A stretch of 19,334 nucleotides of DNA, taken from contig JAFMJA010000018.1 in assembly GCA_017853735.1 (NCBI GenBank), positions 1 to 19,334 of the forward strand. The letters are read 5' to 3'. Shown piece by piece: positions 5,911 through 14,503 of this stretch. Origin of the DNA: Burkholderiaceae bacterium. GTDB lineage: Bacteria > Pseudomonadota > Gammaproteobacteria > Burkholderiales > Burkholderiaceae_C. The position numbers and the translations under genes are program-made. The stretch's first letter is position 1. Every line of letters begins with the position of its first letter. The notes beneath the pieces are model-generated. The model saw nothing but the letters and a program-made list of their open reading frames with translations, was not told the origin of the DNA and searched no databases.

Positions 5911-7764
5911 TTACTCCACCGTCACGGACTTGGCCAGGTTGCGTGGTTTGTCCACATCGGTGCCACGGGCGCAGGCGGTGTGATAGGCCAGCAGCTGCAG
6001 TGGCACCACATGCAGCAGGGGCGAGAGTGCGCCATAGTGTTCAGGCATGCGGATCACATGCAGACCCTCGCTGCTGTCAATGCGGCTGTCGGCATCGGCC
6101 AGCACATACAGCACACCGCCACGCGCGCGCACCTCGTGCAGATTGCTTTTGAGTTTTTCCAGCAAAGCATCATTGGGCGCCACCGCCACCACCGGCATGT
6201 CGCTGGTCACCAGAGCCAGCGGGCCGTGCTTCAATTCACCGGCCGGGTAGGCCTCGGCATGGATGTAACTGATTTCCTTGAGCTTGAGCGCGCCTTCCAG
6301 CGCAATCGGGTAATGCAAGCCCCGACCCAGGAACAGCGCGTTTTGCATGCGGGAAAAGTCATCGGCCCAGCTGATGATCTGCGGCTCCAGGGCCAGCACC
6401 GCCTGCAGTGCCAGCGGCAGATGTCGCATCGACTGAAGGTGCCGGGCTTCATGCGCCGCGTCCAGATGACCTCGCAATTTGGCCAGGGTAAGGGTCAGCA
6501 GGAACAGGCCCGCCAGCTGGGTGGTAAAGGCCTTGGTGGAGGCTACCCCGATTTCCACGCCCGCACGGGTGACATAGGCCAGGCGGCATTCGCGCACCAT
6601 GGCGCTGGTGGCCACATTGCAGATGGTCAGGGTCTGCGTCATGCCCAGGCTTTGTGCGTGGCGCAAGGCAGCCAGAGTATCGGCAGTCTCGCCCGACTGA
6701 CTGATCGTGACCACCAGGGTCTTTGGATTGGGCACAGAGTCGCGGTAACGGTATTCGCTGGCCACTTCCACCTGGGTAGGAATTTTGGCGATGCCTTCGA
6801 GCCAGTATTTGGCGGCACAGCCACTGTAATAACTGGTGCCACAGGCCAGGATCAATACCGAGTCCACCGCGCGAAGCACCGGCTCGGCCGCTTCGCCAAA
6901 CAGTGCAGGCACGATGCCCTCCACCCCCTGCAGGGTGTCGGCGATGGCGCTGGGCTGCTCAAAGATTTCCTTCTGCATGTAATGGCGGTAGGGGCCCAGC
7001 TCCGCAGCGCCGCTGTGCGCCTGGACGGTGCGCACCGCTCGCTGCACCGGATGGTGGTGGCGATCAAACACGGCGTATCGGCCCAGGTGAATATCGACCA
7101 GGTCGCCTTCTTCCAGATAAACAATCTGGTCGGTAACGCCCGCCAGGGCCATGGCGTCGCTGGCCAGGTAGTTGCCCGGCTCGTCCTTGCCCACACCCAG
7201 GATCAGGGGCGATCCTGCACGCGCGCCCACCACCCGCTGTGGCTCATCGTGATGAATGACTGCGATTGCATAAGCCCCATGCAACTGGGTCGCGGCCTGC
7301 TGCACCGCCAGCAACAGGTCGCCCGCATAGAGCGAGTCGATCAGGTGGGCGATGACCTCGGTGTCGGTCTGGCTGGAAAACACATAGCCACGGGCCTGCA
7401 AGGCGGCGCGTAATTGGTCATGGTTTTCAATGATGCCGTTGTGCACCAGCCCCACCCGCGCTGGCCGCGACTCGGCTTGTTCCCCCGGTCCATGGCTGAA
7501 ATGCGGGTGGGCGTTGTGCACCGCCGGCGCGCCATGGGTCGCCCAGCGGGTGTGGGCAATACCGGTCTGTCCGGACACTGTGTTTTGCGCCACCTGCGCT
7601 GCCAGCTCGGCCACGCGCGAGGTGCTGCGTGTACGCCGCAAGCCAACCGGGTCATGAACCGCAACGCCGCAGGAGTCATAGCCGCGGTACTCCAGGCGCT
7701 CCAGGCCTTGCACCAGGACCGGGACAATATCGCGGTCGGAAACTGCACCGACAATGCCACACAT
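5911..7764 (-). CDS. glmS: Glucosamine-fructose-6-phosphate aminotransferase (isomerizing)
   Basis: A 617-residue enzyme making glucosamine-6-phosphate from fructose-6-phosphate and glutamine, the first committed step to UDP-GlcNAc for peptidoglycan and LPS. The N-terminal glutaminase domain (residues 1 to about 240) begins MCGIVGAV, with Cys2 becoming the N-terminal nucleophile, followed by RLEYRGYDSCG and HTRWATHG. Two SIS sugar-isomerase domains follow; the first has CGTSYYSG and the phosphate-binding SQSGETADT. The C-terminus, KPRNLAKSVTVE, is the family's conserved end. Length is normal (about 609 in E. coli). The gene is 86 bp downstream of glmU on the same strand, the common glmUS arrangement. 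GGAGC precedes the ATG. Nothing resembling the Gram-positive glmS ribozyme is present in the short leader. Confidence 0.97.
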   Translation of the reverse strand: MCGIVGAVSDRDIVPVLVQGLERLEYRGYDSCGVAVHDPVGLRRTRSTSRVAELAAQVAQNTVSGQTGIAHTRWATHGAPAVHNAHPHFSHGPGEQAESRPARVGLVHNGIIENHDQLRAALQARGYVFSSQTDTEVIAHLIDSLYAGDLLLAVQQAATQLHGAYAIAVIHHDEPQRVVGARAGSPLILGVGKDEPGNYLASDAMALAGVTDQIVYLEEGDLVDIHLGRYAVFDRHHHPVQRAVRTVQAHSGAAELGPYRHYMQKEIFEQPSAIADTLQGVEGIVPALFGEAAEPVLRAVDSVLILACGTSYYSGCAAKYWLEGIAKIPTQVEVASEYRYRDSVPNPKTLVVTISQSGETADTLAALRHAQSLGMTQTLTICNVATSAMVRECRLAYVTRAGVEIGVASTKAFTTQLAGLFLLTLTLAKLRGHLDAAHEARHLQSMRHLPLALQAVLALEPQIISWADDFSRMQNALFLGRGLHYPIALEGALKLKEISYIHAEAYPAGELKHGPLALVTSDMPVVAVAPNDALLEKLKSNLHEVRARGGVLYVLADADSRIDSSEGLHVIRMPEHYGALSPLLHVVPLQLLAYHTACARGTDVDKPRNLAKSVTVE

Positions 7765-7850
7765 AGATCAAAGCTCCAGTCACCGCCCTGCGACGGTTTA
7801 TCCGATCTTAGCCTGTGGCACCGCTCGCCCAGCAGAACCGCCGCACCCGC

Positions 7851-9272
7851 TTATTTCTTTTTCTGGGGTCGCTGCCAGTTGGCGATGGTGACTTGCCTGG
7901 CGCGGGCCAATGTCAGGACGCCAGGCTCGGTATCTTGGGTGATGACCGATCCACCGCCCACCGTGCCGCCGGCGCCAATGCGCACCGGCGCCACCAGCAG
8001 GCAGTTGCTGCCGATGTGCACATCGTCCCCAATATGCGTTTTGTGCTTGTTGGCCCCATCGTAGTTGGCGGTGATGCTGCCAGCACCGTAGTTGACCCGC
8101 TCACCCACGGTGGCGTCACCGATATAAGCTAGGTGGTTGGCCTTGGCACCCTGGGCCAGCTCGGCATTCTTGACTTCGACAAAATTGCCAATATGGACAT
8201 CCGGCCCCAGGCGGGCACCTGGGCGCAGGCGGGCAAAGGGGCCGATGCGGGCATCAGCGCCCACTTCCACCCCCAGGTCCTCGCCCTCGATGCGGGTGAA
8301 AGGCTGAATCACAGCGCCGGCCGCAATACGCGCATTGCCGATGACACAGTGGGCGCCCACCTTCACCCCTTCACCCAATTCCACCCTGCCTTCAAAGATG
8401 CAGTTGACATCGATTTCCACATCCTGCGCACAGTGCAATTCACCCCGCACATCCAGCCGCGCCGGATCAGCCAGTCGCACGCCTTGCGCCATGAGGGACT
8501 GCGCCAGACGCAGCTGGTGGGCACGCTCCAGTTCGGCCAGTTGCGCCGGGCTGTTGATGCCCGCCACCTGCAAGGCGTCTTCAATACGATGGGCCAGCAC
8601 CGGCACACCATCAGCCACGGCCATCTTGACCACATCGGTCAGGTAGTACTCGGCCTGGGCGTTCTTGTTGTCCAGCCTGCTCAGCCAGGGCTTGAGCAAG
8701 CGGGAGGGCACTGCCATGATGCCGCTGTAGATTTCTCTGATCTGTCTTTGATCTGGTGTGGCGTCCTTTTGCTCGACGATCGCCTGCACCGCGCCATCGG
8801 CCGCGCCAGCCTGCCGAATCACGCGGCCGTAACCGGTGGGGTCCGCCAATGCAATGGTCAAGAGCGCCAGCTTGTCGGCGCCGCCGATGGCCAGCAGCGC
8901 GCGCAGGGTTTCAGCCTGAATCAGCGGCACATCGCCTGACAGCACCACCACCATGCCATCTTCTGGCAACGCGGGTGCCGCCTGCTGCATGGCATGGCCG
9001 GTGCCCAGTTGCGGTTCCTGGCGAACAAAGTGCAGATCCGTGCCGGCCAGGGACACATTGGCCTCTACCTGCTGGGCCTCATGGCCGGTGATCACCACCA
9101 CCCGGCGTGCCTGCAAGGCCGCTGCGGTGTCCAGCACATGTTGCAGCAGGGATCGGCCAGCCAGTTTGTGCAGCACTTTGGGCAGGCGGCTTTTCATGCG
9201 CGTGCCTTTGCCCGCAGCCATGACCACCACGTCCACCGGATGGTTTGTTTGAATTACATTAGTCGATGTCAT
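7851..9272 (-). CDS. glmU: Bifunctional UDP-GlcNAc pyrophosphorylase / GlcN-1-P acetyltransferase
   Basis: A 473-residue bifunctional cytoplasmic enzyme: the C-terminal half acetylates glucosamine-1-phosphate, and the N-terminal half uridylylates the product to UDP-GlcNAc. The nucleotidyltransferase signature VVVMAAGKGTRMKSRLPK is near residues 16-33, with GTGHAMQQA and SGDVPLI later. From about residue 255 hexapeptide repeats form a left-handed beta helix, with the acetyltransferase residues in NHLAYIGDATVGERVNYGAG and NYDGANKHKT. The start is the ATG at 9272, with GGGGGA eight bases upstream; an extension upstream in frame has no similarity. That ATG overlaps the start codon of the divergent DUF6279 gene in the tetramer CATG (9270-9273), so its promoter must lie inside that gene. 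It is transcribed toward glmS. Confidence 0.96.
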   Translation of the reverse strand: MTSTNVIQTNHPVDVVVMAAGKGTRMKSRLPKVLHKLAGRSLLQHVLDTAAALQARRVVVITGHEAQQVEANVSLAGTDLHFVRQEPQLGTGHAMQQAAPALPEDGMVVVLSGDVPLIQAETLRALLAIGGADKLALLTIALADPTGYGRVIRQAGAADGAVQAIVEQKDATPDQRQIREIYSGIMAVPSRLLKPWLSRLDNKNAQAEYYLTDVVKMAVADGVPVLAHRIEDALQVAGINSPAQLAELERAHQLRLAQSLMAQGVRLADPARLDVRGELHCAQDVEIDVNCIFEGRVELGEGVKVGAHCVIGNARIAAGAVIQPFTRIEGEDLGVEVGADARIGPFARLRPGARLGPDVHIGNFVEVKNAELAQGAKANHLAYIGDATVGERVNYGAGSITANYDGANKHKTHIGDDVHIGSNCLLVAPVRIGAGGTVGGGSVITQDTEPGVLTLARARQVTIANWQRPQKKK

Positions 9273-10161
9273 GTCCCGATTCCCCCGCCTGCCGGCCTGG
9301 TTTGCTCGCATTATCAACGTCCTGGTACTTACCGCTGCACTGAGTGGCTGCAGCGCCATCCGGCTGGCCTATAACCAGTCGCCCATGATGCTCCATTGGT
9401 GGCTGGATGATTACGCGGATTTCGATGCCGAGCAGTCCAAACAGTTGCGCGATCAGCTCAAGGCCCTGCAATCCTGGCACCGCAGCCAGGAACTGCCGCT
9501 CTATGTCAATCTGCTGGCTGAAGTGCAGCAGTTGGCCCAGGGTCCGGTCAGCCATCCGCAAATCTGCCAGATCTACGAGCAGTTTCGTCCGCGCCTGCAG
9601 CGCCTGAGCGAGGAGGCGGCCACTGGGCTGGCGGTGACCGCGCCCCTGCTCAAGCCCGAACAGCTCGCCGCCATTGCCAAACAATTTGACAAAACCAACC
9701 GCAAGTGGCGCAAGGAATGGCTGGACATTACCCGCAATGAGTTGCTTGAGCTGCGAGTGAAAAAAAACCGGGAGCAGCTGGAAGACTTTTATGGGCCCCT
9801 GAGCGAGCAACAGATTTCAGTGCTGCGTCAGCTCAAAGCCGCCTCGGAATTCGATCCCCGCAAGGCCTGGACCGAGCGCTTGCAGCGGCAGGATGAATTG
9901 CTGCAGGTGCTACGTCAGCAAAGCAAGGCAAAAAACCCGGACCAGGTGGTGGCTGACATCAGGGCACATCTCAGGCGCCAGTTGATTGCCCCCGATACAC
10001 CCTATCGCTCGCAGAGCGAGTTGAGGTTGAGGGAGGGATGCCGCTCGATTGCAGCAGTGCACAACATTGCCAGCGCGGAACAACGCCAGCACCTGATGCA
10101 CAAATTGCAGGACTATCAGGCCGACCTGCGCGCGTTGGCCGCGCAAGCCAACAAGTCCTGA
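9271..10161 (+). CDS. DUF6279-family lipoprotein
   Basis: A 296-residue predicted lipoprotein of unknown function. The signal sequence has basic residues, a hydrophobic core and the lipobox LSGC with Cys27. The following IRLAYNQSPMMLHWWLDDYADFD resembles the start of DUF6279 proteins as I recall them. The rest is charged and helical, rich in Gln, Leu, Glu and Arg, consistent with a helical-bundle periplasmic domain. The ATG at 9271 is the only usable start, because an in-frame TGA sits at 9250-9252 and no other start precedes the signal peptide. It has no recognisable Shine-Dalgarno. The start overlaps that of glmU on the other strand. It converges on the cyclo-ligase gene with 9 bp between stops. 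Envelope location is confident; function is unknown. Confidence 0.85.
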   Translation: MSRFPRLPAWFARIINVLVLTAALSGCSAIRLAYNQSPMMLHWWLDDYADFDAEQSKQLRDQLKALQSWHRSQELPLYVNLLAEVQQLAQGPVSHPQICQIYEQFRPRLQRLSEEAATGLAVTAPLLKPEQLAAIAKQFDKTNRKWRKEWLDITRNELLELRVKKNREQLEDFYGPLSEQQISVLRQLKAASEFDPRKAWTERLQRQDELLQVLRQQSKAKNPDQVVADIRAHLRRQLIAPDTPYRSQSELRLREGCRSIAAVHNIASAEQRQHLMHKLQDYQADLRALAAQANKS

Positions 10162-10170
10162 GGCAGGCAG

Positions 10171-10785
10171 CTAGCGAAAGTCCGGCACTGGCCACACCAC
10201 GCCGTGGTCATTAAGGATGGCCTGCAGCGGTACATCATGCGCCTGGGCTTCGAAATCCGGCACAAAGCCATCGGCAAACCCCAGGCCCACGGTGAAGGGC
10301 TGGGGCTGCAGGGCCTGCAGGGTGCGGTCGTAAAAGCCGCCTCCATAACCCAGGCGATAGCCTCCCGGGCCGTAGCCAACGCAGGGCACGAACAGCAGGG
10401 TGGGCACGATCAACTCGGTGTCCTTGGGCTTGGGAATGCCATAGGCATCTTCCTCCATGGGGCAGCCCGGATACCAGGCATGGAAAGTCAGGGTTTTATG
10501 CACTTTGTCGATGACTGGAAGACCAATACGCCGAGGCTGCGGCTCCTCCAGCAGCTCGCCATCCTCTTTCCAGCGGTACAGGGCGGGCAGCGGGTCGAAC
10601 TCTCCCTTGATCGGCCAATAAGCCCCAATCGTCAGGTCATCGCGCCCGATCAGCCAGCCTCGCATCACCTGCTGCAGCAGATTGTCATGATGTGCGCGAT
10701 TGGGCAAGTTCAGTCGCCGCGCAATCAACTCCTGGCGTAAGGCTTTCTTCTGCGCTTTCGCCAAATCGTCTTTGGATGTGTCCAT
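10171..10785 (-). CDS. fau: 5-formyltetrahydrofolate cyclo-ligase
   Basis: A 204-residue cytoplasmic enzyme that uses ATP to turn 5-formyl-THF into 5,10-methenyl-THF, clearing a folate by-product that inhibits one-carbon enzymes. The N-terminus has KKALRQELIARR, of the usual basic type. The mid-region IGAYWPIKGEFDP and the C-terminal ATP-binding motif GPGGYRLGYGGGFYDRTL are diagnostic. Length is typical. GGA lies a few bases upstream of the ATG at 10785. Only nine bases separate this start from the divergent transglycosylase start, so the two promoters must overlap or lie in each other's coding sequence. In enterobacteria the homologue (ygfA) follows the 6S RNA gene; here there is no space for one. 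Confidence 0.93.
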   Translation of the reverse strand: MDTSKDDLAKAQKKALRQELIARRLNLPNRAHHDNLLQQVMRGWLIGRDDLTIGAYWPIKGEFDPLPALYRWKEDGELLEEPQPRRIGLPVIDKVHKTLTFHAWYPGCPMEEDAYGIPKPKDTELIVPTLLFVPCVGYGPGGYRLGYGGGFYDRTLQALQPQPFTVGLGFADGFVPDFEAQAHDVPLQAILNDHGVVWPVPDFR

Positions 10786-10794
10786 AATTCCGTC

Positions 10795-12792
10795 ATGCAG
10801 TTCCGAGTCATTCTGACATCTTTCACCCTGGCGGCATTCCTGTGCTTGCCAAACCCCCTGTTTGCGCGAAGTAGCGGCTCCACCTCAAGCGGTGATGAGG
10901 CGGTGCTTGAAATGAGCCAGGCTTTCAAGAAAGGTGACCGCAAACGCCTGACTTCGCTGCTACCCAAAGTCCAGGGCCATGTGCTGGAGCCCTGGGCCGC
11001 TTACTGGGAGCTGGCAGCGCGCCTGCAAGAGGCGAGCAAGGAAGAAATCCAGGCCTTTTTGCAACGCTATTCCGGCAGCTACCAGGAAGACCGCCTGCGC
11101 AATGATTGGCTGCTGCAATTGGGCAAGCAGCGTGACTGGGGCACTTTCATGAGCGAGTACCCCAAGTACCGCATGGGAGACGACCGTTCGGTGCGCTGCT
11201 TTGACCTGCTGACCCAGGGCCTGTCCAGTGGCGCCGAAGTGGCTTCCCAGGTGCAGGAGTTGTGGCTGTCCCTGCGCGAACTGGACGAGGGCTGCGCCGC
11301 CGCCGCCCAGCAGCAACTCGAGGCTGGTCAGCTCAAGCCGCAAGCGGCCTGGTTGCGCGCCCGGCTGGCCTTTGAAAACGCTCGGCCGCAGGTGGCCAAC
11401 CAGGCGATTGGCTTGCTGGATCCCCGATGGGCCGCCACCGTCGCGACCATTTACGCCAATCCAGTGCGCTATCTGGATGACCGCATCACCGCCCTGAGAA
11501 CCCGCAGCAAGGAAATGGTCACCCTGGCGCTGATTCGTCTGGCCACCACGGATTACGAGGCCGCAGCCTTGGAGCTCAACAAGGTCCGCTGGCGCACCCA
11601 GCTCACCCAGGAGGAGCGCAGCTGGGTCTGGGGTGTGATTGGCAAGCGGGCCGCCTGGAAGCTGGCGGGTGGCACCCTCAACTACTTTTCCCATGGGCAG
11701 GACGAGTTCATGCACGCTGACCACCTGCTGTGGAAGGCCCGCTCAGCCTTGCGCTTCGGGGCTTGGCCGGAGGTGCTCAAGGCGATCCATGCCATGCCCG
11801 CTTCCATGCGCAACGAGACCACCTGGGTGTATTGGCGAGCGCGTGCGCTGCTGGCCATACCGGGCGATGCCCAGGCGCCCGCCCTGGCCAGGTCTCTGTT
11901 CGAGTCGATTGCCTCAACCCGGGGTTTTTACGAGCAGTTGGCCCTGGAGGAGCTGGGCCGGGCGATCACCCTGCCTGCTCGGCCCGAGCCCCCTTCTGCG
12001 ATCGAAATGCAGGCTGCGCGCAGCGACCCCGGTCTGGCACGCGCCCTGTATGCCATCCAGATCGGGCTGCGCGCAGAAGGGGTGCGCGAATGGAACTACC
12101 AGACCAATCTGCACAGCCGCGGTGGCATGAACGATCGCGAGTTGCTGGCAGCCGCATCGCTGGCCTGTGAGCAGCAGGTATGGGATCGCTGCATCAACAC
12201 CAGTGAACGCACCCGAAGTGTCATCGATATTGAGCAGCGCTTTCCCATGCCTCTCAAAAGCGCCGTGCTGCAACGTACTGCGCAGATCGAGCTGGACCCG
12301 GCCTATGTCTATGGCCTGATCCGGCAGGAGAGCCGCTTCATCATGGACGCCAAGTCAAGCGTGGGCGCCGCTGGGCTGATGCAGGTGATGCCCGCCACTG
12401 CGCGCTGGACGGCCAAGCGCATAGGCCTGAACAATTTCAAGCCGCACCATATCACCGAGCGCGACACCAATATCGCCATTGGCACCGGTTACCTCAAGCT
12501 GGTGCTGGAAAATTTCGACGGCTCCATGGCCCTGGCCGCCGCCGCCTACAATGCCGGGCCCTCACGAGCGCGCAACTGGCGTGGCCAGGACAGCGATACC
12601 CTGCTTGAGGCCGCGATCTGGGCCGAGAACATCCCCTTCAATGAAACCCGGGACTATGTGAAAAAAGTTTTGTCCAACACCACCATCTATGCTGCCCTAA
12701 TTACTGGCAAGCCCCAGTCGCTCAAGGCCCGGCTGGGAAAAATCGGGCCCAGTCGGCCTGGCAGTGCAGTCCCAGAGGAAGACCTGCCATGA
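10795..12792 (+). CDS. slt: Soluble-type lytic murein transglycosylase (Slt family)
   Basis: A 665-residue periplasmic enzyme cleaving peptidoglycan glycan strands with formation of 1,6-anhydro-muramyl ends. A signal peptide spans about residues 1-25 (ending PLFARS). A long helical superhelix (U-shaped domain, about 30-480) resembles Slt70. The C-terminal catalytic domain carries YGLIRQESRF with catalytic Glu512, then GAAGLMQVMPATA, AIGTGYLKLVL and AAAYNAGPSRARNW, all goose-type/Slt motifs. No Shine-Dalgarno precedes the ATG; a CATAAT box at 10783-10788 overlaps the fau start and could give a leaderless transcript. The last codon overlaps the next gene's start as ATGA (12789-12792), indicating translational coupling. 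The gene symbol is by family analogy; it could be one of several Slt paralogues. Confidence 0.93.
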   Translation: MQFRVILTSFTLAAFLCLPNPLFARSSGSTSSGDEAVLEMSQAFKKGDRKRLTSLLPKVQGHVLEPWAAYWELAARLQEASKEEIQAFLQRYSGSYQEDRLRNDWLLQLGKQRDWGTFMSEYPKYRMGDDRSVRCFDLLTQGLSSGAEVASQVQELWLSLRELDEGCAAAAQQQLEAGQLKPQAAWLRARLAFENARPQVANQAIGLLDPRWAATVATIYANPVRYLDDRITALRTRSKEMVTLALIRLATTDYEAAALELNKVRWRTQLTQEERSWVWGVIGKRAAWKLAGGTLNYFSHGQDEFMHADHLLWKARSALRFGAWPEVLKAIHAMPASMRNETTWVYWRARALLAIPGDAQAPALARSLFESIASTRGFYEQLALEELGRAITLPARPEPPSAIEMQAARSDPGLARALYAIQIGLRAEGVREWNYQTNLHSRGGMNDRELLAAASLACEQQVWDRCINTSERTRSVIDIEQRFPMPLKSAVLQRTAQIELDPAYVYGLIRQESRFIMDAKSSVGAAGLMQVMPATARWTAKRIGLNNFKPHHITERDTNIAIGTGYLKLVLENFDGSMALAAAAYNAGPSRARNWRGQDSDTLLEAAIWAENIPFNETRDYVKKVLSNTTIYAALITGKPQSLKARLGKIGPSRPGSAVPEEDLP

Positions 12793-13727
12793 AAAAAGTA
12801 CTGATTCTTGGCGGTAGTGGTTTTGTGGGACGACATACCTGCGAGCAGCTGGTCCGGGCGGGCTGGCATATCACAGTGCCGACCCGGCGCTTGTCCCAGG
12901 CCGCCAGCGTGCAGCATCTGCCCGGATTGACTGTGCTGAAGGCAAATATCCTGGAAGAGGCTGACTTGCGCAGCCTGCTGCCTGGTCATGATGCCGTCAT
13001 CAACCTGGTGGCCGTCCTGCATGGCGATGCGGCCCGCTTCGAGCGCATCCATGTGGAGCTGCCCGCCAAACTGGCGCGCGCCTGTCAGGCGCTTGGCATC
13101 AAACGCCTGCTGCATGTCAGCGCGCTCGGTGCAGACCCACTGCAGGTCGAGCGCGCGCCATCGCTTTACCTGCGCAGCAAGTCGCGCGGCGAGGCAGTGC
13201 TTCGCGCGGCCGAGGGGCTGGCACTGACCGTGCTGCGCCCCAGCGTGATCTTTGGTGCAGATGACCGCTTTCTCAACCTGTTTGCCCGGCTGCAAAGCCT
13301 TTTTCCCTTGCTGCCCCTGGCGGGTGCGCATGCCCGTTTCCAGCCGGTCTGGGTGGAAGATGTGGCGCAGGCGATCACGCACTGCCTGGAGGACGTTCAC
13401 ACCATCGGCCAAACCTATGAGCTGTGCGGCCCACAGGTGATGACCCTGGCCGAACTGGTGGCACTGGCCGGAGAAGCCAGCGGTCATCCCCGCCCGATCA
13501 TTGCGCTGCCGGCCCCGCTGGCCCGGCTTCAGGCCTGGCTGATGGAGCTTGCCCCAGGTGAACCCCTGATGAGCCGCGACAACCTTGATTCAATGCGCAT
13601 CGACAATGTGGCCGGCGGCCAGCTGCCCGGACTGGCAGCCCTGGGCATCAAGCCTGCTGCTGTGGCTGGCATCGCCAGGGCGTATCTGGGTCAGCAAGAC
13701 CCCTGGTTTGGTGTGCGCGCGCGCTGA
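12789..13727 (+). CDS. NDUFA9-like NAD(P)-binding epimerase/SDR protein
   Basis: A 312-residue atypical extended short-chain dehydrogenase of the complex I NDUFA9-like group. The Rossmann motif GGSGFVG is at residues 8-14. DAVINLVAVLHG near 68-79 marks the fourth strand, and YLRSK (Tyr127, Lys131) keeps the YxxxK arrangement. LRPSVIFGADDRFLN and the FQPVWVEDVAQAI segment are typical of this group. No signal peptide is present, so it is cytoplasmic. In bacteria these proteins are not complex I subunits; roles in quinone or lipid metabolism have been proposed for relatives, and none can be assigned here. AGAGGA lies about eight bases before the ATG, which overlaps the transglycosylase stop. It converges on the crotonase-fold gene. 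Confidence 0.88.
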   Translation: MKKVLILGGSGFVGRHTCEQLVRAGWHITVPTRRLSQAASVQHLPGLTVLKANILEEADLRSLLPGHDAVINLVAVLHGDAARFERIHVELPAKLARACQALGIKRLLHVSALGADPLQVERAPSLYLRSKSRGEAVLRAAEGLALTVLRPSVIFGADDRFLNLFARLQSLFPLLPLAGAHARFQPVWVEDVAQAITHCLEDVHTIGQTYELCGPQVMTLAELVALAGEASGHPRPIIALPAPLARLQAWLMELAPGEPLMSRDNLDSMRIDNVAGGQLPGLAALGIKPAAVAGIARAYLGQQDPWFGVRAR

Positions 13728-13777
13728 GCGCAGAACCGGTTACGCACAACCAGTCGCTGCCTGTTGGCAGGTCAAGC

Positions 13778-14503
13778 TCAGGCAGGTGGTGCTTGCAGAT
13801 AGGCGGCAATGCGTTGCTTGATGTCAGGCGGCGAGGCTGAGGCCACCAGATCGGCCATATCCTGGGCACGGGTGTCGGGTCTAAGCGCGTGCAGCACCTG
13901 GGCCCGGGTGGCTTCAGGCAGCGCCATCACCTGCGCCAGCACTTGCTGTTCACGCGCTGGCCAGTGGGCAGGCTCACACAAGTCGGTCAACAGGCCGGTT
14001 TCCAGCAAGCGCTGAGCGCCGGTCTTGCTGGCCGCCCCAATCAGGCCTTGCGCGACATCCGGACCGACACATTCGGCCAGCCGGCGTGAACCCAGAATCA
14101 GGCCAAAACGCGCACCAGGAAAGCGTGCCCCCAAGTCACTGCTGCCAATGCGATGGCGACAAGCCACCAGCAGGTCGGCACCCGCACCGATGGCTGCCCC
14201 ATGGGCCAGGGCCAGGGTGTCGAATGGTGCGTGGGCCACGGCCTGCAGCATCTGTTCGATGCGCACAAACTGCAGCAGCAGATCAGCTTCGCTGATTCTG
14301 CTCAGGCCGCTGAAATCAAATCCCGCGCAAAAGACCGGGCCCTCCCCCTGCAACACCAGCAGCCGAGTGCTGTCCTGCTGAGCCTGTTCGATGGCGTCCA
14401 GAACGGCGCAGGCCAGTTCCAGATTGAGCGCATTGCGCTTGTCAGGTCGGTTGAGAATCAGCCGCTTGAGCGGGCCCTCTTGCCGCACGATCAGCACACT
14501 CAC
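13778..14503 (-). CDS. Crotonase-superfamily (enoyl-CoA hydratase/isomerase-like) protein
   Basis: A 241-residue CoA-ester enzyme of the crotonase fold. The oxyanion hole pieces are visible: RNALN near residue 23, FCAGFDFSG (58-66) and HGAAIGAGAD (101-110). The two glutamates used by enoyl-CoA hydratase are not conserved: Asp110 takes the first position and no Glu stands in the segment around residues 125-135 where the second belongs. It may thus be an isomerase, a hydrolase or a hydratase of altered chemistry. The start is a GTG at 14503 that overlaps the TGA of the upstream CaiB gene (GTGA), so the two are translationally coupled. A small hairpin (CTGCC 13757-13761, GGCAG 13766-13770) follows the stop. 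It is slightly short for the family, but both ends look complete. Confidence 0.85.
   Translation of the reverse strand: MSVLIVRQEGPLKRLILNRPDKRNALNLELACAVLDAIEQAQQDSTRLLVLQGEGPVFCAGFDFSGLSRISEADLLLQFVRIEQMLQAVAHAPFDTLALAHGAAIGAGADLLVACRHRIGSSDLGARFPGARFGLILGSRRLAECVGPDVAQGLIGAASKTGAQRLLETGLLTDLCEPAHWPAREQQVLAQVMALPEATRAQVLHALRPDTRAQDMADLVASASPPDIKQRIAAYLQAPPA

Noticed and set aside
5899..7413. Long open frame antisense to glmS (about 500 codons)
   Set aside because: It mirrors the intact glmS gene in a GC-rich genome, has no recognisable domain and is rich in His, Gln and Gly as expected from a reverse-frame artefact.
7765..7850. glmS ribozyme in the leader
   Set aside because: The 86-bp gap shows no ribozyme-like core, and the element is known from Gram-positive bacteria.
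9273..9359. N-terminal extension of GlmU
   Set aside because: The added residues are unrelated to GlmU, and the ATG at 9272 has a Shine-Dalgarno sequence.
10786..10794. 6S RNA gene beside the cyclo-ligase
   Set aside because: In enterobacteria ssrS lies upstream of ygfA, but here only nine bases separate the divergent starts.
13757..13770. Hairpin between the convergent epimerase and crotonase-like genes as a bidirectional terminator
   Set aside because: The stem is only five base pairs and no T-run follows on either strand.
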